From the NCBI RefSeq assembly GCF_028748145.1, contig NZ_CP118181.1:992211-1056210 (forward strand): a stretch of DNA of 64,000 bases. The letters are read 5' to 3'. How positions within the stretch are numbered: the stretch's first letter is position 1; every line of letters starts with the position of its first letter. The translations under genes and the position numbers were made by a program. Under the pieces are notes generated by a model. It ran no database searches and was not told where the DNA came from. It saw nothing but the letters and a program-made list of their open reading frames with translations. The stretch is from Entomospira culicis (lineage in GTDB: Bacteria > Spirochaetota > Spirochaetia > WRBN01). Below, one piece after another: positions 43,054 through 52,726 of this stretch.

Positions 43054-43217
43054 GACCTTTATCTTCCCCAGCATCACGAACACTTTCTTTATTTTTATCT
43101 CAATCATACCTTCTCCCTGCATGATTACGCCACAATCATTAAATATTTATACCAAAAGTGTTGATATTCTTATGAATATATGATAACATAGAGCTCTATA
43201 TCAACAAGGAGTTATAT

Positions 43218-44564
43218 ATGTCTTCGCAAAAAGAACAATGGAGTTCCAATTTTGGCTTCTTAATGGCAACCATCGCGAGTGCGGTAGGCTTGGGTAGTAT
43301 CTGGAAATTCCCCTATTTGGTGGGGAGCAATGGCGGTAGCGCCTTTATTATTATATATACAATATTGATTATTCTGATTGGTATTCTGGGACTAAGCGTA
43401 GAAAATAGTGTGGGTCGCTTTGGTGGCACCAACGTGGTGGATAGTTATGCAAAAATTCACCCCAAAGCCAAGTGGCTAGGAACCATCGCCCTCCTTGGGG
43501 CCTTTCTTGTCTTTCTTATTTACAGTGTCTTAGGTGGGTGGGTCTTGCATTATCTCTTTAAGCTTGGCACCTTTCAGCTACAAAATGTGGCAACCAGCAC
43601 CTACTTTTCTAGCTTCATGCAAAGCGATGAGGCGTTGATCTGGCAGATTTTATTCACCCTAGCCACCATGTGGATTGTGGGGCAAGGGGTAGCCAAAGGT
43701 ATCGAAAAGTATAGCACGGTGATGAATATCTTGCTCTTTGCCCTCATTATCTTGGTGGCGATAAGAGGTCTCTCTCTGCCCAACGCCAAAGCCGGTATCG
43801 ACTTTCTCCTCAAGCCCGATCCAAGCGCCTTCAGCAACCCTAAAATCTGGCTCACCGCTACCGGTCAAGCGCTCTTTAGCCTCTCTTTAGGCATGGGCAT
43901 CATGGTAACTTATGGTAGCTACGTACCCAAGCAATCGAAGATCCTAAAGTCTAGTTTAATCGTCAGCTTTTCCACCTTGATTATGGCAATCTTGATGGGC
44001 TTTGCTATCTTTCCCGCGCTCTTTGCCATGGGCTTTAGCCCCGAAGGAGGCGCAGGTCTCCTCTTTATCGTCTTGCCCGAGGTCTTTGCCAAAATGAGCG
44101 GGGGTACCATTTTTGCCGTGGCCTTCTTTGTCGCAACCTTCTTTGCTGCCATCACCAGTGCCGTCTCCATCATCGAGCCAATTGTCTCTTACCTGATGCA
44201 CAAATTCAACCTATCGCGAAAAAAGGCAACCATCTCCCTTACCCTCATCACCTTAGTGCTAAACACACCTATTGCACTAGCACATGGACGCTTTAGTGGC
44301 TGGACGATTAACGGAAAGAATCTTTTTAACACCCTAGACTTTCTCACCGACTCTATTTTATTGCCACTCAATACGCTTATTGTCGTGATTCTTGCCGGCT
44401 GGTTCTGGAAAAAGCGTGGCTTCCTCACCGAGTTGAGTAACCAACATAGCTTGAAGTTGCCCTATCCAACCGTGCTCTTATGGATTGTGCGAATCCTCAT
44501 TCCCCTCACCATCCTCATTATCGTCGGGGTAACGTTTTATCCCATAATAGTTAGCGCTAAGTAG
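43218..44564 (+). CDS. Na+-dependent NSS-family amino-acid transporter 3
   Basis: The 448-residue third paralogue has SAVGLGSIWKFPYLVGSNGGSAF in TM1 and ATGQALFSLSLGMGIMVTYGSY in TM6. The Arg after Ile-Trp in the other two is Lys here, and the second extracellular region differs. AAGGAG precedes the ATG. Unlike the first two copies it has no leader ORF or attenuator upstream, so it is regulated differently and may have another substrate. It ends with LTILIIVGVTFYPIIVSAK and a strong hairpin terminator. The family's sodium-coupled mechanism is established; the substrate is unknown. Confidence 0.93.
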   Translation: MSSQKEQWSSNFGFLMATIASAVGLGSIWKFPYLVGSNGGSAFIIIYTILIILIGILGLSVENSVGRFGGTNVVDSYAKIHPKAKWLGTIALLGAFLVFLIYSVLGGWVLHYLFKLGTFQLQNVATSTYFSSFMQSDEALIWQILFTLATMWIVGQGVAKGIEKYSTVMNILLFALIILVAIRGLSLPNAKAGIDFLLKPDPSAFSNPKIWLTATGQALFSLSLGMGIMVTYGSYVPKQSKILKSSLIVSFSTLIMAILMGFAIFPALFAMGFSPEGGAGLLFIVLPEVFAKMSGGTIFAVAFFVATFFAAITSAVSIIEPIVSYLMHKFNLSRKKATISLTLITLVLNTPIALAHGRFSGWTINGKNLFNTLDFLTDSILLPLNTLIVVILAGWFWKKRGFLTELSNQHSLKLPYPTVLLWIVRILIPLTILIIVGVTFYPIIVSAK

Positions 44565-44587
44565 AGCAAGCCTCTCTTATTGATAGT

Positions 44588-44622
44588 AAGAAGAAGAGTC
44601 TCGTTTGAGACTCTTCTTCTTT
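44588..44622. terminator. long hairpin terminator between NSS transporter 3 and glgX
   Basis: AAGAAGAAGAGTCTC (44588-44602) pairs perfectly with GAGACTCTTCTTCTT (44607-44621) around GTTT. The T-rich 3' arm suits the plus strand; it also separates the convergent glgX gene. Confidence 0.8.
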
Positions 44623-44629
44623 ACTGTAT

Positions 44630-46711
44630 TTATTGAGGAAAACAGATAAGCACGGCTAAGGAGTGTGGCATTAAGGTGTACGAGTAAGGATCAACCAGCT
44701 CCTCATAGACACCTTCGGGTAAGATATCGCGTGGACTAGGCAAGCCGGTATCGATTTTGAGCTTCCAGCGCATCTTATCGCTAGTGAGCGGAAAGTAAAA
44801 GGTCTTAGACTCATGCGTAGGATTGAACAAGATCATCACATCTTCAGACTCACTAGACAACCCCGTCGCCTCGCGCTCGCCAGAGTAGCGCACGCCCAAC
44901 GCGTTATCTTGCTTATGCCACTTATATTGATGCCCGTCGCACCCAAACCAGATGATATCAGGCTTTGTACCGCCTGCAGGCACATAGCCCTTAAAGAATT
45001 CCTTACGACCAAAGACATTATGACGACGACGAAAGTGGATCAACTCCTTGGTAAATCGCATCAAATCGCTCTCTTCGCTCTTCGCCAGTTGCCAATCAAA
45101 CCAACTTAGCTCGTTGTCCTGACAATAAGTATTATTGTTGCCATACTGCGTGCGCCCAAATTCATCACCCCCCAACATCATCGGCGTGCCTTGCGATAAA
45201 AAGAGCGTAGCCAAGAAATTTTTCATGCGCTGTTTACGAAATTTAAGAATATTCGGATCGCTACTCTCTCCCTCCACACCCGAATTCCAGCTCAAATTAT
45301 TATCGGTACCATCGGTATTATTCTGTCCATTAGCGTAATTGTACTTATGCGAATAGCTCACCAAATCATGCAGAGTAAAGCCGTCGTGCGCCGTTACGTA
45401 ATTGATGCTTAGATAAGGACGCTTGCCACTTGCGCCGTAGAGATCATGACTCCCCGCCACACGCGTGGCAAAGGCCGCTGCCATGTCGTAATCGTTGCGC
45501 CAATATCGACGCACATCATCACGATAGCGATCGTTCCACTCGGCAAAATTCTTTCCAGGAAAGTGCCCCACTTGATAGCCACCACCAGCATCCCAAGGTT
45601 CGGCAATCATCTTGACTTTCTGCAACACTGGATCTTCCATAATCGACCGCAACAGGGGCGGATTATCCAAAATATACCCACGACTATCACGCGATAAGAT
45701 TGTGGCTAAATCAAAACGAAAGCCATCCACATGCATCTCCACCACCCAATAGCGCAACGAATCAATAATAAGATTGGTCATCACCTGAGCATAGCAGTGT
45801 GTCGTATTGCCCGTGCCCGCATAATTCCAATAATAGCGTTTATCTTCATATAGCATATAGTATACACTATTGTCGATACCCTTAAAGCTAACCACAGGCC
45901 CGTGCTCATTCCCCTCATGCGTGTGGTTGTAGACCACATCCATAATCACCTCGATGCCTGCTTTATGAAGCTCGCGCACCATAGTTTTGAATTCTATCAC
46001 CTGATCGCCATCACGCGAGCCCACCGCATAGCGCGCCTTGGGTGCAAAAAATGACATGGTAGAGTAACCCCAGTAGTTGCGTAAAGGATGCTCCTCACTA
46101 CCATTTTGCGCATACTCCATATCGTCAAATTCCATCAAAGGTAAAAATTCAACCGAAGTAATCCCCAGCTCCTTAAAGTACGGAATCATCTCGATGACCC
46201 CTAGGTAAGTGCCCGCGTAAGACTTCCCAGCGGTATGGGAGAGTCCTTTAAGATGCACCTCATAAATGACAGAATCTTGAAGTGGATAATGAATCGGGCG
46301 ATCACCCTGCCAATCGAATGTGTCTTCATAGACAATCGACTTAGGGCGCTTCTCTTTGGTGAAAAAATCCCACTCAAAACTTCCCGTAACCGCCCGCGCA
46401 TAAGGATCAAGCAACAAGAGAGAAGAATCGAAGCGATGCCCCAGCTGTGGTTGATGAATCCCATCGATATAATACCCATAAAATGCACCCAAAGGCAGAT
46501 CGTGCACAAAAATATGCCAGACATCTCCTGTACGATTAAGCGTTGGATCTAATTGATATCGCTCTCTAGGTTCGTAATCTTGGGCTTTCGCGAAAATCGC
46601 CAACGCCACTGCCTCTGCATGATGACTGTAAATGGCAAAATTAACGCCATCTTTATGCACAGTCGCCCCCAATATTAAGGGCGATCCTGTACTTACCTCT
46701 CTTTCTTTCAT
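44630..46711 (-). CDS. glgX: glycogen debranching enzyme GlgX (GH13)
   Basis: The 693-residue enzyme hydrolyses alpha-1,6 branches of limit dextrin or isoamylase-type substrates. It has an N-terminal CBM48 (LGATVHKDGVNFAIYS), then a GH13 barrel. The barrel shows the regions EVIMDVVYNHTHEG, DGFRFDLATIL (nucleophile Asp), KMIAEPWDAGG (acid/base Glu) and NYVTAHDGFTLHDLVSY (transition-state Asp). FLSQGTPMMLGGDEFGRTQ is the conserved late segment. AAGGA precedes the ATG. No other glycogen gene is near. It is the last gene of the minus-strand run starting at 55.2 kb. Confidence 0.95.
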   Translation of the reverse strand: MKEREVSTGSPLILGATVHKDGVNFAIYSHHAEAVALAIFAKAQDYEPRERYQLDPTLNRTGDVWHIFVHDLPLGAFYGYYIDGIHQPQLGHRFDSSLLLLDPYARAVTGSFEWDFFTKEKRPKSIVYEDTFDWQGDRPIHYPLQDSVIYEVHLKGLSHTAGKSYAGTYLGVIEMIPYFKELGITSVEFLPLMEFDDMEYAQNGSEEHPLRNYWGYSTMSFFAPKARYAVGSRDGDQVIEFKTMVRELHKAGIEVIMDVVYNHTHEGNEHGPVVSFKGIDNSVYYMLYEDKRYYWNYAGTGNTTHCYAQVMTNLIIDSLRYWVVEMHVDGFRFDLATILSRDSRGYILDNPPLLRSIMEDPVLQKVKMIAEPWDAGGGYQVGHFPGKNFAEWNDRYRDDVRRYWRNDYDMAAAFATRVAGSHDLYGASGKRPYLSINYVTAHDGFTLHDLVSYSHKYNYANGQNNTDGTDNNLSWNSGVEGESSDPNILKFRKQRMKNFLATLFLSQGTPMMLGGDEFGRTQYGNNNTYCQDNELSWFDWQLAKSEESDLMRFTKELIHFRRRHNVFGRKEFFKGYVPAGGTKPDIIWFGCDGHQYKWHKQDNALGVRYSGEREATGLSSESEDVMILFNPTHESKTFYFPLTSDKMRWKLKIDTGLPSPRDILPEGVYEELVDPYSYTLMPHSLAVLICFPQ

Positions 46712-46728
46712 ATGCTATCCTTCTTTAT

Positions 46729-48012
46729 TTAGGTTGCTCCTGATCCATCTGCCACCTGTATGCGCGTGAGGGTATAGACCGGTAACAAATGCACATCCAC
46801 GCCATCGGGGAGAGGAAGACGCACCGCCCAGCCTGCCTGACCGGGATTTTTCTCCTCAAGTGGCTCACCACTCTCTTCATCATACATACTTTTTATGGTA
46901 TAGGCAAGCGGTTTAAATTGATATGGACTTAAAATTTCGATCGTATCGCCGATCTTAAGCTTATGTTTAATCTCTAAGACAAATTCTTCTGGACGTAATT
47001 CTCGAATAAATCCCGCCGTACGATAGCTACTAGTGCTCACCGTGGTATGATATGCTTGGGCATCTTTACCGGCAAACCCATGAGCGAATCCTAAGGTATA
47101 TCCGCGATTTTGCAAGGTATTAACCTCATCAATAAAGAGCTTCGCATCCCAATGTTCGGGGTCAGCAAACCACGCATCAATCGCATGACGATAGACGCGC
47201 GTAACGGCACCTGCATAATACAAACTCTTATTACGCCCCTCAATCTTTAGGCTATCAAACCCTGCCGATAAAACCTCATCCAACACCGGCATCAAGCAGA
47301 GATCCTTCGAGTTAAAGAGGTACGATCCATCCTCATCCTCAAAGAGCTCAAAGGGTTCTACCTCGCGCCCCTCTTGCTCGGTAACCACCAACTTGGTGCT
47401 GTAATTCTTTCGACACGCATGATTACACGCCCCACGATTGCCACTACGCGAATCGGTGTAGGCAGAGATAAGGCAACGTCCGGACATCGCCATACACATC
47501 GCCCCATGAATGAAGATCTCCACGCCAAAGTCGCCCACCTCTTCTTTAAGCTTTTTCGCCTCGGCAAGGGTCAACTCGCGCGCCAACACACAGAGATCTG
47601 CACCTTGTGCCTGCCAAAATTTCGCTGTGTGCGACGAACTGACATTAGCCTGTGTCGAAATGTGTAGTGAAATGCCCAAATTCGCCTCCTTCATATAGTT
47701 GAAGACCCCAGGATCGGCAATAATTAAGCCATCAGCCTTTACCGTCTGGGCAACCTCAACAAAATAAGCCAGACGCTTCTCATCGCTATCCTTGGCAAAG
47801 AGATTGAGCGTAAGATAGATCTTCTTGCCACGCTCATGCACATACGCCACCGCCTCTGCCAACTCCTCGGCGCTAAAGCCCGACTTCGCACGCAATCCCA
47901 ACGCAGGCGCACCCACATACACCGCATCTGCTCCATAAAGCAACGCCACCTTAAGCTTAGCAAAATCTCCCGCCGGAGCCAATAGCTCGGGTTTTTTTAT
48001 ATTTTTTTGCAC
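46729..48012 (-). CDS. U32 peptidase-family protein (TrhP/RlhA-type tRNA or rRNA hydroxylation)
   Basis: The 427-residue protein has the U32 start PELLAPAGDFAKLKVALLYGADAVYVG. It also has the signature EIFIHGAMCMAMSGRCLIS and the Cys cluster GNRGACNHACRK that binds the Fe-S cluster, then FNSKDLCLMPVLDEVLSAG. Members of this group (YegQ/TrhP) take part in prephenate-dependent hydroxylation of U34 in tRNA, or of rRNA (RlhA), rather than proteolysis. The short C-terminal domain fits TrhP better than RlhA. The start is a GTG at 48012 with GGAAGGA upstream. Confidence 0.9.
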   Translation of the reverse strand: MQKNIKKPELLAPAGDFAKLKVALLYGADAVYVGAPALGLRAKSGFSAEELAEAVAYVHERGKKIYLTLNLFAKDSDEKRLAYFVEVAQTVKADGLIIADPGVFNYMKEANLGISLHISTQANVSSSHTAKFWQAQGADLCVLARELTLAEAKKLKEEVGDFGVEIFIHGAMCMAMSGRCLISAYTDSRSGNRGACNHACRKNYSTKLVVTEQEGREVEPFELFEDEDGSYLFNSKDLCLMPVLDEVLSAGFDSLKIEGRNKSLYYAGAVTRVYRHAIDAWFADPEHWDAKLFIDEVNTLQNRGYTLGFAHGFAGKDAQAYHTTVSTSSYRTAGFIRELRPEEFVLEIKHKLKIGDTIEILSPYQFKPLAYTIKSMYDEESGEPLEEKNPGQAGWAVRLPLPDGVDVHLLPVYTLTRIQVADGSGAT

Positions 48013-48050
48013 ACTATTCCTTCCTTCAAAAATGTTCTACCCTAAACAAA

Positions 48051-48110
48051 TTAGAGCTTATGCGCTAAAATGTCTAAGACTCTTGCTTCTTTACCTTTCC
48101 CCTCTTTTAC
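48051..48110 (-). pseudogene. remnant copy of the 3' end of the neighbouring membrane-protein gene
   Basis: Read on the minus strand these 60 bases encode VKEGKGKEARVLDILAHKL and a stop. This parallels the C-terminus of the gene at 48143-48565 (LKEVEGKEAKILDILEREP). A stop codon precedes it and there is no start, so it is a fragment of a duplicated or replaced paralogue. Confidence 0.6.
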
Positions 48111-48142
48111 TCAACCACGCTATACCTTATATAAAGTAAGCA

Positions 48143-48565
48143 TCAAGGCTCGCGCTCCAAGATATCTAAAATCTTCGCTTCTTTACCTTCCACCTCTTTT
48201 AGTGCCTGTTGTAGCTTGGCCTGCTTCTTCTCCAAACTGGTGATTTTCCACTCGATGCTATTGAGAATCCAGAATTGAAAATGTTGCATCTTCTGCTGTT
48301 GGTGCATCAACATGAGCACCTTAACCGAAACCAACAACACCCCAATCTCGATAGATAAGTATTTAGAAAACCCCGGCACGAGATAGCCCATACCAAAGGT
48401 GCCAACCATAGCAATAATAAAAAAAATAGAGATCCACTTCTCCTTGCGCGCATGGCTAGAGCCACCAATCGCACCAAGCATCTTCTTCATGTTCTTTTGG
48501 TCGGCTTGATACTCCTTGATCTCCTCTTCGTAGTGCTGTAACAGCTCTTTTTCGTCCATATTCAT
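48143..48565 (-). CDS. small membrane protein with coiled coil, unknown function
   Basis: The 140-residue protein has a charged N-terminal helix (residues 1-40). Two membrane segments follow (WISIFFIIAMVGTFGMGYLV and YLSIEIGVLLVSVKVLML), then a C-terminal amphipathic helix from residue 95 (WKITSLEKKQAKLQQALKEVEGKEAKILDIL) likely to form a coiled coil. I recognise no family. GAGGAG precedes the ATG. It lies 15 bases after murD in the same transcript. A fragment resembling its last 19 residues occurs just downstream. Confidence 0.75.
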   Translation of the reverse strand: MNMDEKELLQHYEEEIKEYQADQKNMKKMLGAIGGSSHARKEKWISIFFIIAMVGTFGMGYLVPGFSKYLSIEIGVLLVSVKVLMLMHQQQKMQHFQFWILNSIEWKITSLEKKQAKLQQALKEVEGKEAKILDILEREP

Positions 48566-48580
48566 ACGCGCTCTCCTCTT

Positions 48581-50029
48581 TTATCGCAAGCCCTTGATGG
48601 CTTCATCAAAGGCACGTCCACGCTCAAATTCATTGCTGAAAAGTCCAAAGCTGGCCACCGCAGGGCTTAACAAAAGATCGACAGATTGATCGGCAAAGCG
48701 CGTGCGAAAATCATGCACAATCGCCGACAAATCGCTCCAGTTATGCGAAAATGCCACCCCTGAAGTATGCAAGATCGCCTCTAATGAGGCACTCGCCGTA
48801 CCCTGCAAAAGATAGACATAAGCAACCTCTTTTAACCAAGGCAAGAGAATTACGACATTACTGCCTTTGTCTGCCCCACCTAGAATGAGCGCGAGTTGTT
48901 TGCTCGTCGTGCGATGGAATTTAATCGCCTCGATCGTCGCCTCGGGGATGGTGGCAGCGCTGTCGTTGATGTAACAGTGATCTCTATCCTCTGCGATCAC
49001 TTGATAGCGATAGATCAACCCAGTATAGCTTGCCAATCGTGCTTGTATATCGTGAAAAGCCACCCCCATCAGATGCGCAATCCAGATCGCATTTGCCAGA
49101 TTCACCCGTACCATCGCCACACTCGATACCGTAAGCGGAAAGACCCGCTCCTCAAAATGTTCGCGTATCACTAACGTCCGCTCATCACGCCAATAAATGC
49201 CATCAGCATAAATCGAAGGTAATGCGTTCTCGCTAAAGAAGGCAACCCGCGCCTTAATCTTGAGCAAAAAGTAGGGCATGTGTAGATCGTTTAAGGGAAG
49301 AATCGCCAAGGCATCTTGCCCTTGGTGCGCAAAAATCTCCGCCTTATCCTCGGCATAGGCGCGCATATCCCATTGATAGTAATTCAGATGATCAGCCATA
49401 AGATTTGTCAGCAGAGCGATCGTCGGCTTGAGCAAATCCTTGCCCGCAAGATCGCCCAGTTGCCAGCTAGAGAGCTCCAAAATGATCCGAGAATGAGGCT
49501 TATCCCAAAGCGCTTGAAGGTGAAACAACGGCGAGACGGTAATATTTCCTGCCAAAAAGCAGGCGTGAGGCTCCTCGGATAAAAGATGATAAAGTAAACT
49601 TACCGTGGAGGATTTCCCCTTACTGCCCGTTACTGCGATCATCTGATGCTGGTGCGTTGCCTGCATCGCTTGATATTCGTATAAAAAGAGCGAAATATCG
49701 CTCTCGATGCGCTTTGCCTGCGCCAAAAAGGGCGAACTCTTATGTACTCCCGGATTCTTAATCACGATATCCGCATCGATAAAATCCTGCATTGCATGAG
49801 GCATCCCCAACTTCCAAATGATGTTAGGATAATGCGCCAGACGCGCCACATTCTCTTGGAGAACCTCCTGACTACGCAGATCGCTAACAATAATCTCTGC
49901 CCCCGCCTCAGCTAGATATCGCGTCGCAGCGATGCCCGAGCCATGCGCATAAAGCCCATAGCCCATCACCACCACGCGCTTGCCTTGATACGCTTGCGCT
50001 CGATACGCCTCTACATCAAATGCCATCAT
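48581..50029 (-). CDS. murD: UDP-N-acetylmuramoylalanine--D-glutamate ligase MurD
   Basis: The 482-residue Mur ligase adds D-Glu to UDP-MurNAc-L-Ala in peptidoglycan synthesis. It has the N-terminal nucleotide-binding fold (VVVMGYGLYAHGSGIAATRYL) and the ATP loop AVTGSKGKSSTVSLLYHLL. The central NLMADHLNYYQWDMRAYAEDKAEIF and YINDSAATIPEATIEAI follow, then LILGGADKGSN of the C-terminal domain. Two adjacent ATG codons (50029 and 50026) follow GGGAG; I take the first. It is slightly longer than average MurD. Confidence 0.93.
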   Translation of the reverse strand: MMAFDVEAYRAQAYQGKRVVVMGYGLYAHGSGIAATRYLAEAGAEIIVSDLRSQEVLQENVARLAHYPNIIWKLGMPHAMQDFIDADIVIKNPGVHKSSPFLAQAKRIESDISLFLYEYQAMQATHQHQMIAVTGSKGKSSTVSLLYHLLSEEPHACFLAGNITVSPLFHLQALWDKPHSRIILELSSWQLGDLAGKDLLKPTIALLTNLMADHLNYYQWDMRAYAEDKAEIFAHQGQDALAILPLNDLHMPYFLLKIKARVAFFSENALPSIYADGIYWRDERTLVIREHFEERVFPLTVSSVAMVRVNLANAIWIAHLMGVAFHDIQARLASYTGLIYRYQVIAEDRDHCYINDSAATIPEATIEAIKFHRTTSKQLALILGGADKGSNVVILLPWLKEVAYVYLLQGTASASLEAILHTSGVAFSHNWSDLSAIVHDFRTRFADQSVDLLLSPAVASFGLFSNEFERGRAFDEAIKGLR

Positions 50030-50064
50030 CTCTCTCCCATCGTCACCCAAAAGATGCTCCCATA

Positions 50065-51837
50065 TTACACCACATCGGCGCTACTCTTATCATCTAAATA
50101 TTGATAGTAACTCGCCACGCGTTGGGCTATCGAGGTACCATCTAACTGACAAAAGCGTAATAAGTCGTCTCGACTCCCATGTGGCAAGAGCGAGCTCTCC
50201 ACACCTAGGTGCAAAAAGCGCGGACGCTCCTGCGCCATGCTCATCAAACTAGCCAACTGCACGCCCCAGCCACCATCCACCACCGCCTCTTCCAGCGTAA
50301 CCACCAATGAATACTTCGCCAATAACGACTGCCAATACTCCACATTGAGTGGCTTAATAAAGCGCGCATGACAATGATCCACAGCAATATTACGCTCACC
50401 CAAATATTCAATCGCTCGCTCCACCTCGATTGCCAAAGAGCCCAAGCTTACCAGTAAAATCGCGGCATCCTCAACCCGATGCCAGAAGACTCCCACGCCC
50501 AAGACCAAAGGCTCAAGCGGAATCTTCAACTGCGCATCAGGAATCTCTGCCTTGGCGTAGCGAATCACCACCAATGTTGACTGCTCGCTTGCCCAGCTAA
50601 GCATCAGCTTGAGCTCTTCTCCTGATGCTGGTGCCAAAAAGATAAGATTCGGCAAGCTCTGGAGCAACGCAATGTCGTAAACCCCTTGATGACTCTCGCC
50701 ATCACCCGCCACCACCCCCGCCCGATCTAGGGTGATAATCATCGGTAGACGTTGCATCACCACATCATGAATCACCTGATCCACCGCCCGCTGTAAAAAT
50801 GTTGCGTATAGTGCCACCACCACGCGCTTACCTGCCAACGCCAAGCCACTAGCAAAAGCCACCGCATGCTGTTCGGCAATCCCCACATCATAGCAACGCT
50901 GGGGCATCAGCTTCTCTAACTTATCCACCCCCGTACCACTAGGCATCGCCGCGGTAATTGCTACGACATCCTCATGCTTTTGGGCAAGCCCAACCAACGC
51001 CTCGCTAAAAATCTGCGTATAAGAAGGCGCACTCGCCTTAGCCTGCCCCTTACCAGTAATCCCATGATAGGCAATCGGATCGATCTCGGCTGCCGGATAG
51101 CCTTTGCCCTTTTGCGTCTTTAGGTGGATAAGTAGAGGACGTTGCACCGCTTTTGCTTTCGTAAAGAGATCGACCATCAATGCGCAATCATGCCCATCGT
51201 AGTCGCCCCAATACTCAAAGCCAAGGGTGGTGAAAAAATTTCTATCCTCCAAGATCGCCAAATGCTCATGCAACGCACCACAGCCGGGGGCAATCGACAT
51301 CTGATTGTCATTAAGGATAACAATAACCGGTAAGCCCATCGCCCCAATATGATTAAGCGCCTCAAAGGCGATACCACCGCTCAAACCCGCATCGCCAATG
51401 ATGGCAAGCACCCGTTCCTGTTTACGCATCTCTAACGCTTGCCCAGCCACCATTCCGGCAGCCACACTCAAGCTCACCGAAGCATGCCCACTCGAGAGAA
51501 TATCATGCTCGCTCTCTTGCGGACGCGTAAAGCCCGATAATCCCCCAAATTGACGTATGCTTGCAAACGCTTCGCCCCGTCCGGTGATAATCTTGTGCGC
51601 ATAACATTGATGCCCCACGTCAAAGAGAAATTTATCTCTTGGTGAGTTAAAGACATAATGGAGCGCCAGTGTCAACTCAATCGTGCCTAAGTTGCTACTA
51701 AAATGCCCGCCACTCTCCAAAAGCGACTCTACCATCGCACTCCTCATCCGCTGAGCAACATCGGCAAGTTGCTGGGCAGGGAGACTTTTTATATAAGCAA
51801 GAGGAAATTTACCCTCAAGAATTTCATTATTGTTCAT
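50065..51837 (-). CDS. dxs: 1-deoxy-D-xylulose-5-phosphate synthase
   Basis: The 590-residue thiamine-diphosphate enzyme makes DXP, the first step of the MEP pathway that IspE continues. Visible are SSNLGTIELTLALHYVF, FDVGHQCYAHKIITGR and the ThDP motif GDAGLSGGIAFEALNHIG...LNDNQMSI. The transketolase half follows with YDVGIAEQHAVAFASGLAL and LDRAGVVAGDGESHQGVYDI. It is a little shorter than E. coli Dxs. The start is uncertain: a GTG and several ATG codons lie between 51855 and 51837 around GGAAGGA; I use 51837, but 51852 is possible. Confidence 0.95.
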   Translation of the reverse strand: MNNNEILEGKFPLAYIKSLPAQQLADVAQRMRSAMVESLLESGGHFSSNLGTIELTLALHYVFNSPRDKFLFDVGHQCYAHKIITGRGEAFASIRQFGGLSGFTRPQESEHDILSSGHASVSLSVAAGMVAGQALEMRKQERVLAIIGDAGLSGGIAFEALNHIGAMGLPVIVILNDNQMSIAPGCGALHEHLAILEDRNFFTTLGFEYWGDYDGHDCALMVDLFTKAKAVQRPLLIHLKTQKGKGYPAAEIDPIAYHGITGKGQAKASAPSYTQIFSEALVGLAQKHEDVVAITAAMPSGTGVDKLEKLMPQRCYDVGIAEQHAVAFASGLALAGKRVVVALYATFLQRAVDQVIHDVVMQRLPMIITLDRAGVVAGDGESHQGVYDIALLQSLPNLIFLAPASGEELKLMLSWASEQSTLVVIRYAKAEIPDAQLKIPLEPLVLGVGVFWHRVEDAAILLVSLGSLAIEVERAIEYLGERNIAVDHCHARFIKPLNVEYWQSLLAKYSLVVTLEEAVVDGGWGVQLASLMSMAQERPRFLHLGVESSLLPHGSRDDLLRFCQLDGTSIAQRVASYYQYLDDKSSADVV

Positions 51838-51863
51838 CATTCCTTCCATCATCACGGTTTATT

Positions 51864-52715
51864 TCATAAGTAACTAATGCGATATGTCTGTTTTTCGCGA
51901 AAACCCACCGACTGATACAGTCGTAATGCCGATCGATTCTCCTGCTTCACAAAGAGCACAAGTGCTTTATTGCGAACAATATATAACTGAAAAAGATGAT
52001 AAAATAAAATCTTGGCTAAGCCCTTGCCTCGCAATCTGGGGGTGGTATAGACCCCTGCTACCTGATCATACGCGCGACCTGCCACATTGATAGAAGCCTT
52101 GCTCAAAATATGCTCTTTGTACTGCAAGTGATAGCCCTCTTCTTGCGTTAAACGCCGACGAAAATGCGTTGCGATGGCATTCTCGCTCAAGAGGTGGTGC
52201 TTAGCAACCATCACCTCCTCTTGTTGATAGCCAATCTCTAAGGTTAATAATGTCGAAAAATCAGCCAATGTACTAGGTACAAAATCAATCGCATCAGGGG
52301 TTACCAATGAAAAATTTCGCATCGCCTGAGGATTTATCGTCATCGAGAAGTAATTAACCCCGATAAAATGCATACTACGTTCATAGCGTTGCTCCAACCA
52401 AAAGAGCTCCGTAGGCGTACCGATCAGGCAATAGGGCTTAGGCCACTGCGCCAAAATCAACCACGCGCCATCGGCACCCAAGGAGAGCGTGGTGGTGGCA
52501 TCTACCAGTAAACGCGCATCTTTGTCTAGTGCGATAACCCCGAGCAACTCTCCCGAATGGTGATACGCCAAGAGGATATATTTGCGTAGCGCCACCTCCT
52601 GACACGCGCGATAAACCCAATGGGCAAGGTAGAGATGCGCCCACTCGCGCTTCTCAAAATAAGCCAAAAGAGCGCACTCATCGGCATCGCTTTGCCAGTA
52701 AGACCAACGTATCAC
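51864..52715 (-). CDS. GNAT-family acetyltransferase
   Basis: The 283-residue protein has an N-terminal half of unknown role (SYWQSDADECALLAYFEKREWAHLYL and so on). Its C-terminal half is a GNAT domain with the acetyl-CoA motif VAGVYTTPRLRGKGLAKILFYHL (R-x-x-G-x-G/A) and the closing NRSALRLYQSVGFREKQTYRISYL. The pattern is that of two-part GNAT proteins acting on small molecules or peptides; the acceptor cannot be read. It starts with a GTG after AGGA and lies between trxB and dxs. Confidence 0.85.
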   Translation of the reverse strand: MIRWSYWQSDADECALLAYFEKREWAHLYLAHWVYRACQEVALRKYILLAYHHSGELLGVIALDKDARLLVDATTTLSLGADGAWLILAQWPKPYCLIGTPTELFWLEQRYERSMHFIGVNYFSMTINPQAMRNFSLVTPDAIDFVPSTLADFSTLLTLEIGYQQEEVMVAKHHLLSENAIATHFRRRLTQEEGYHLQYKEHILSKASINVAGRAYDQVAGVYTTPRLRGKGLAKILFYHLFQLYIVRNKALVLFVKQENRSALRLYQSVGFREKQTYRISYL

Positions 52716-52726
52716 CAGAAGAGATC

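Noticed and set aside
43054-43217. Attenuator or leader peptide before NSS transporter 3
   Set aside because: No ORF longer than a few codons with a ribosome-binding site and no hairpin with a T run lies between the divergent starts.
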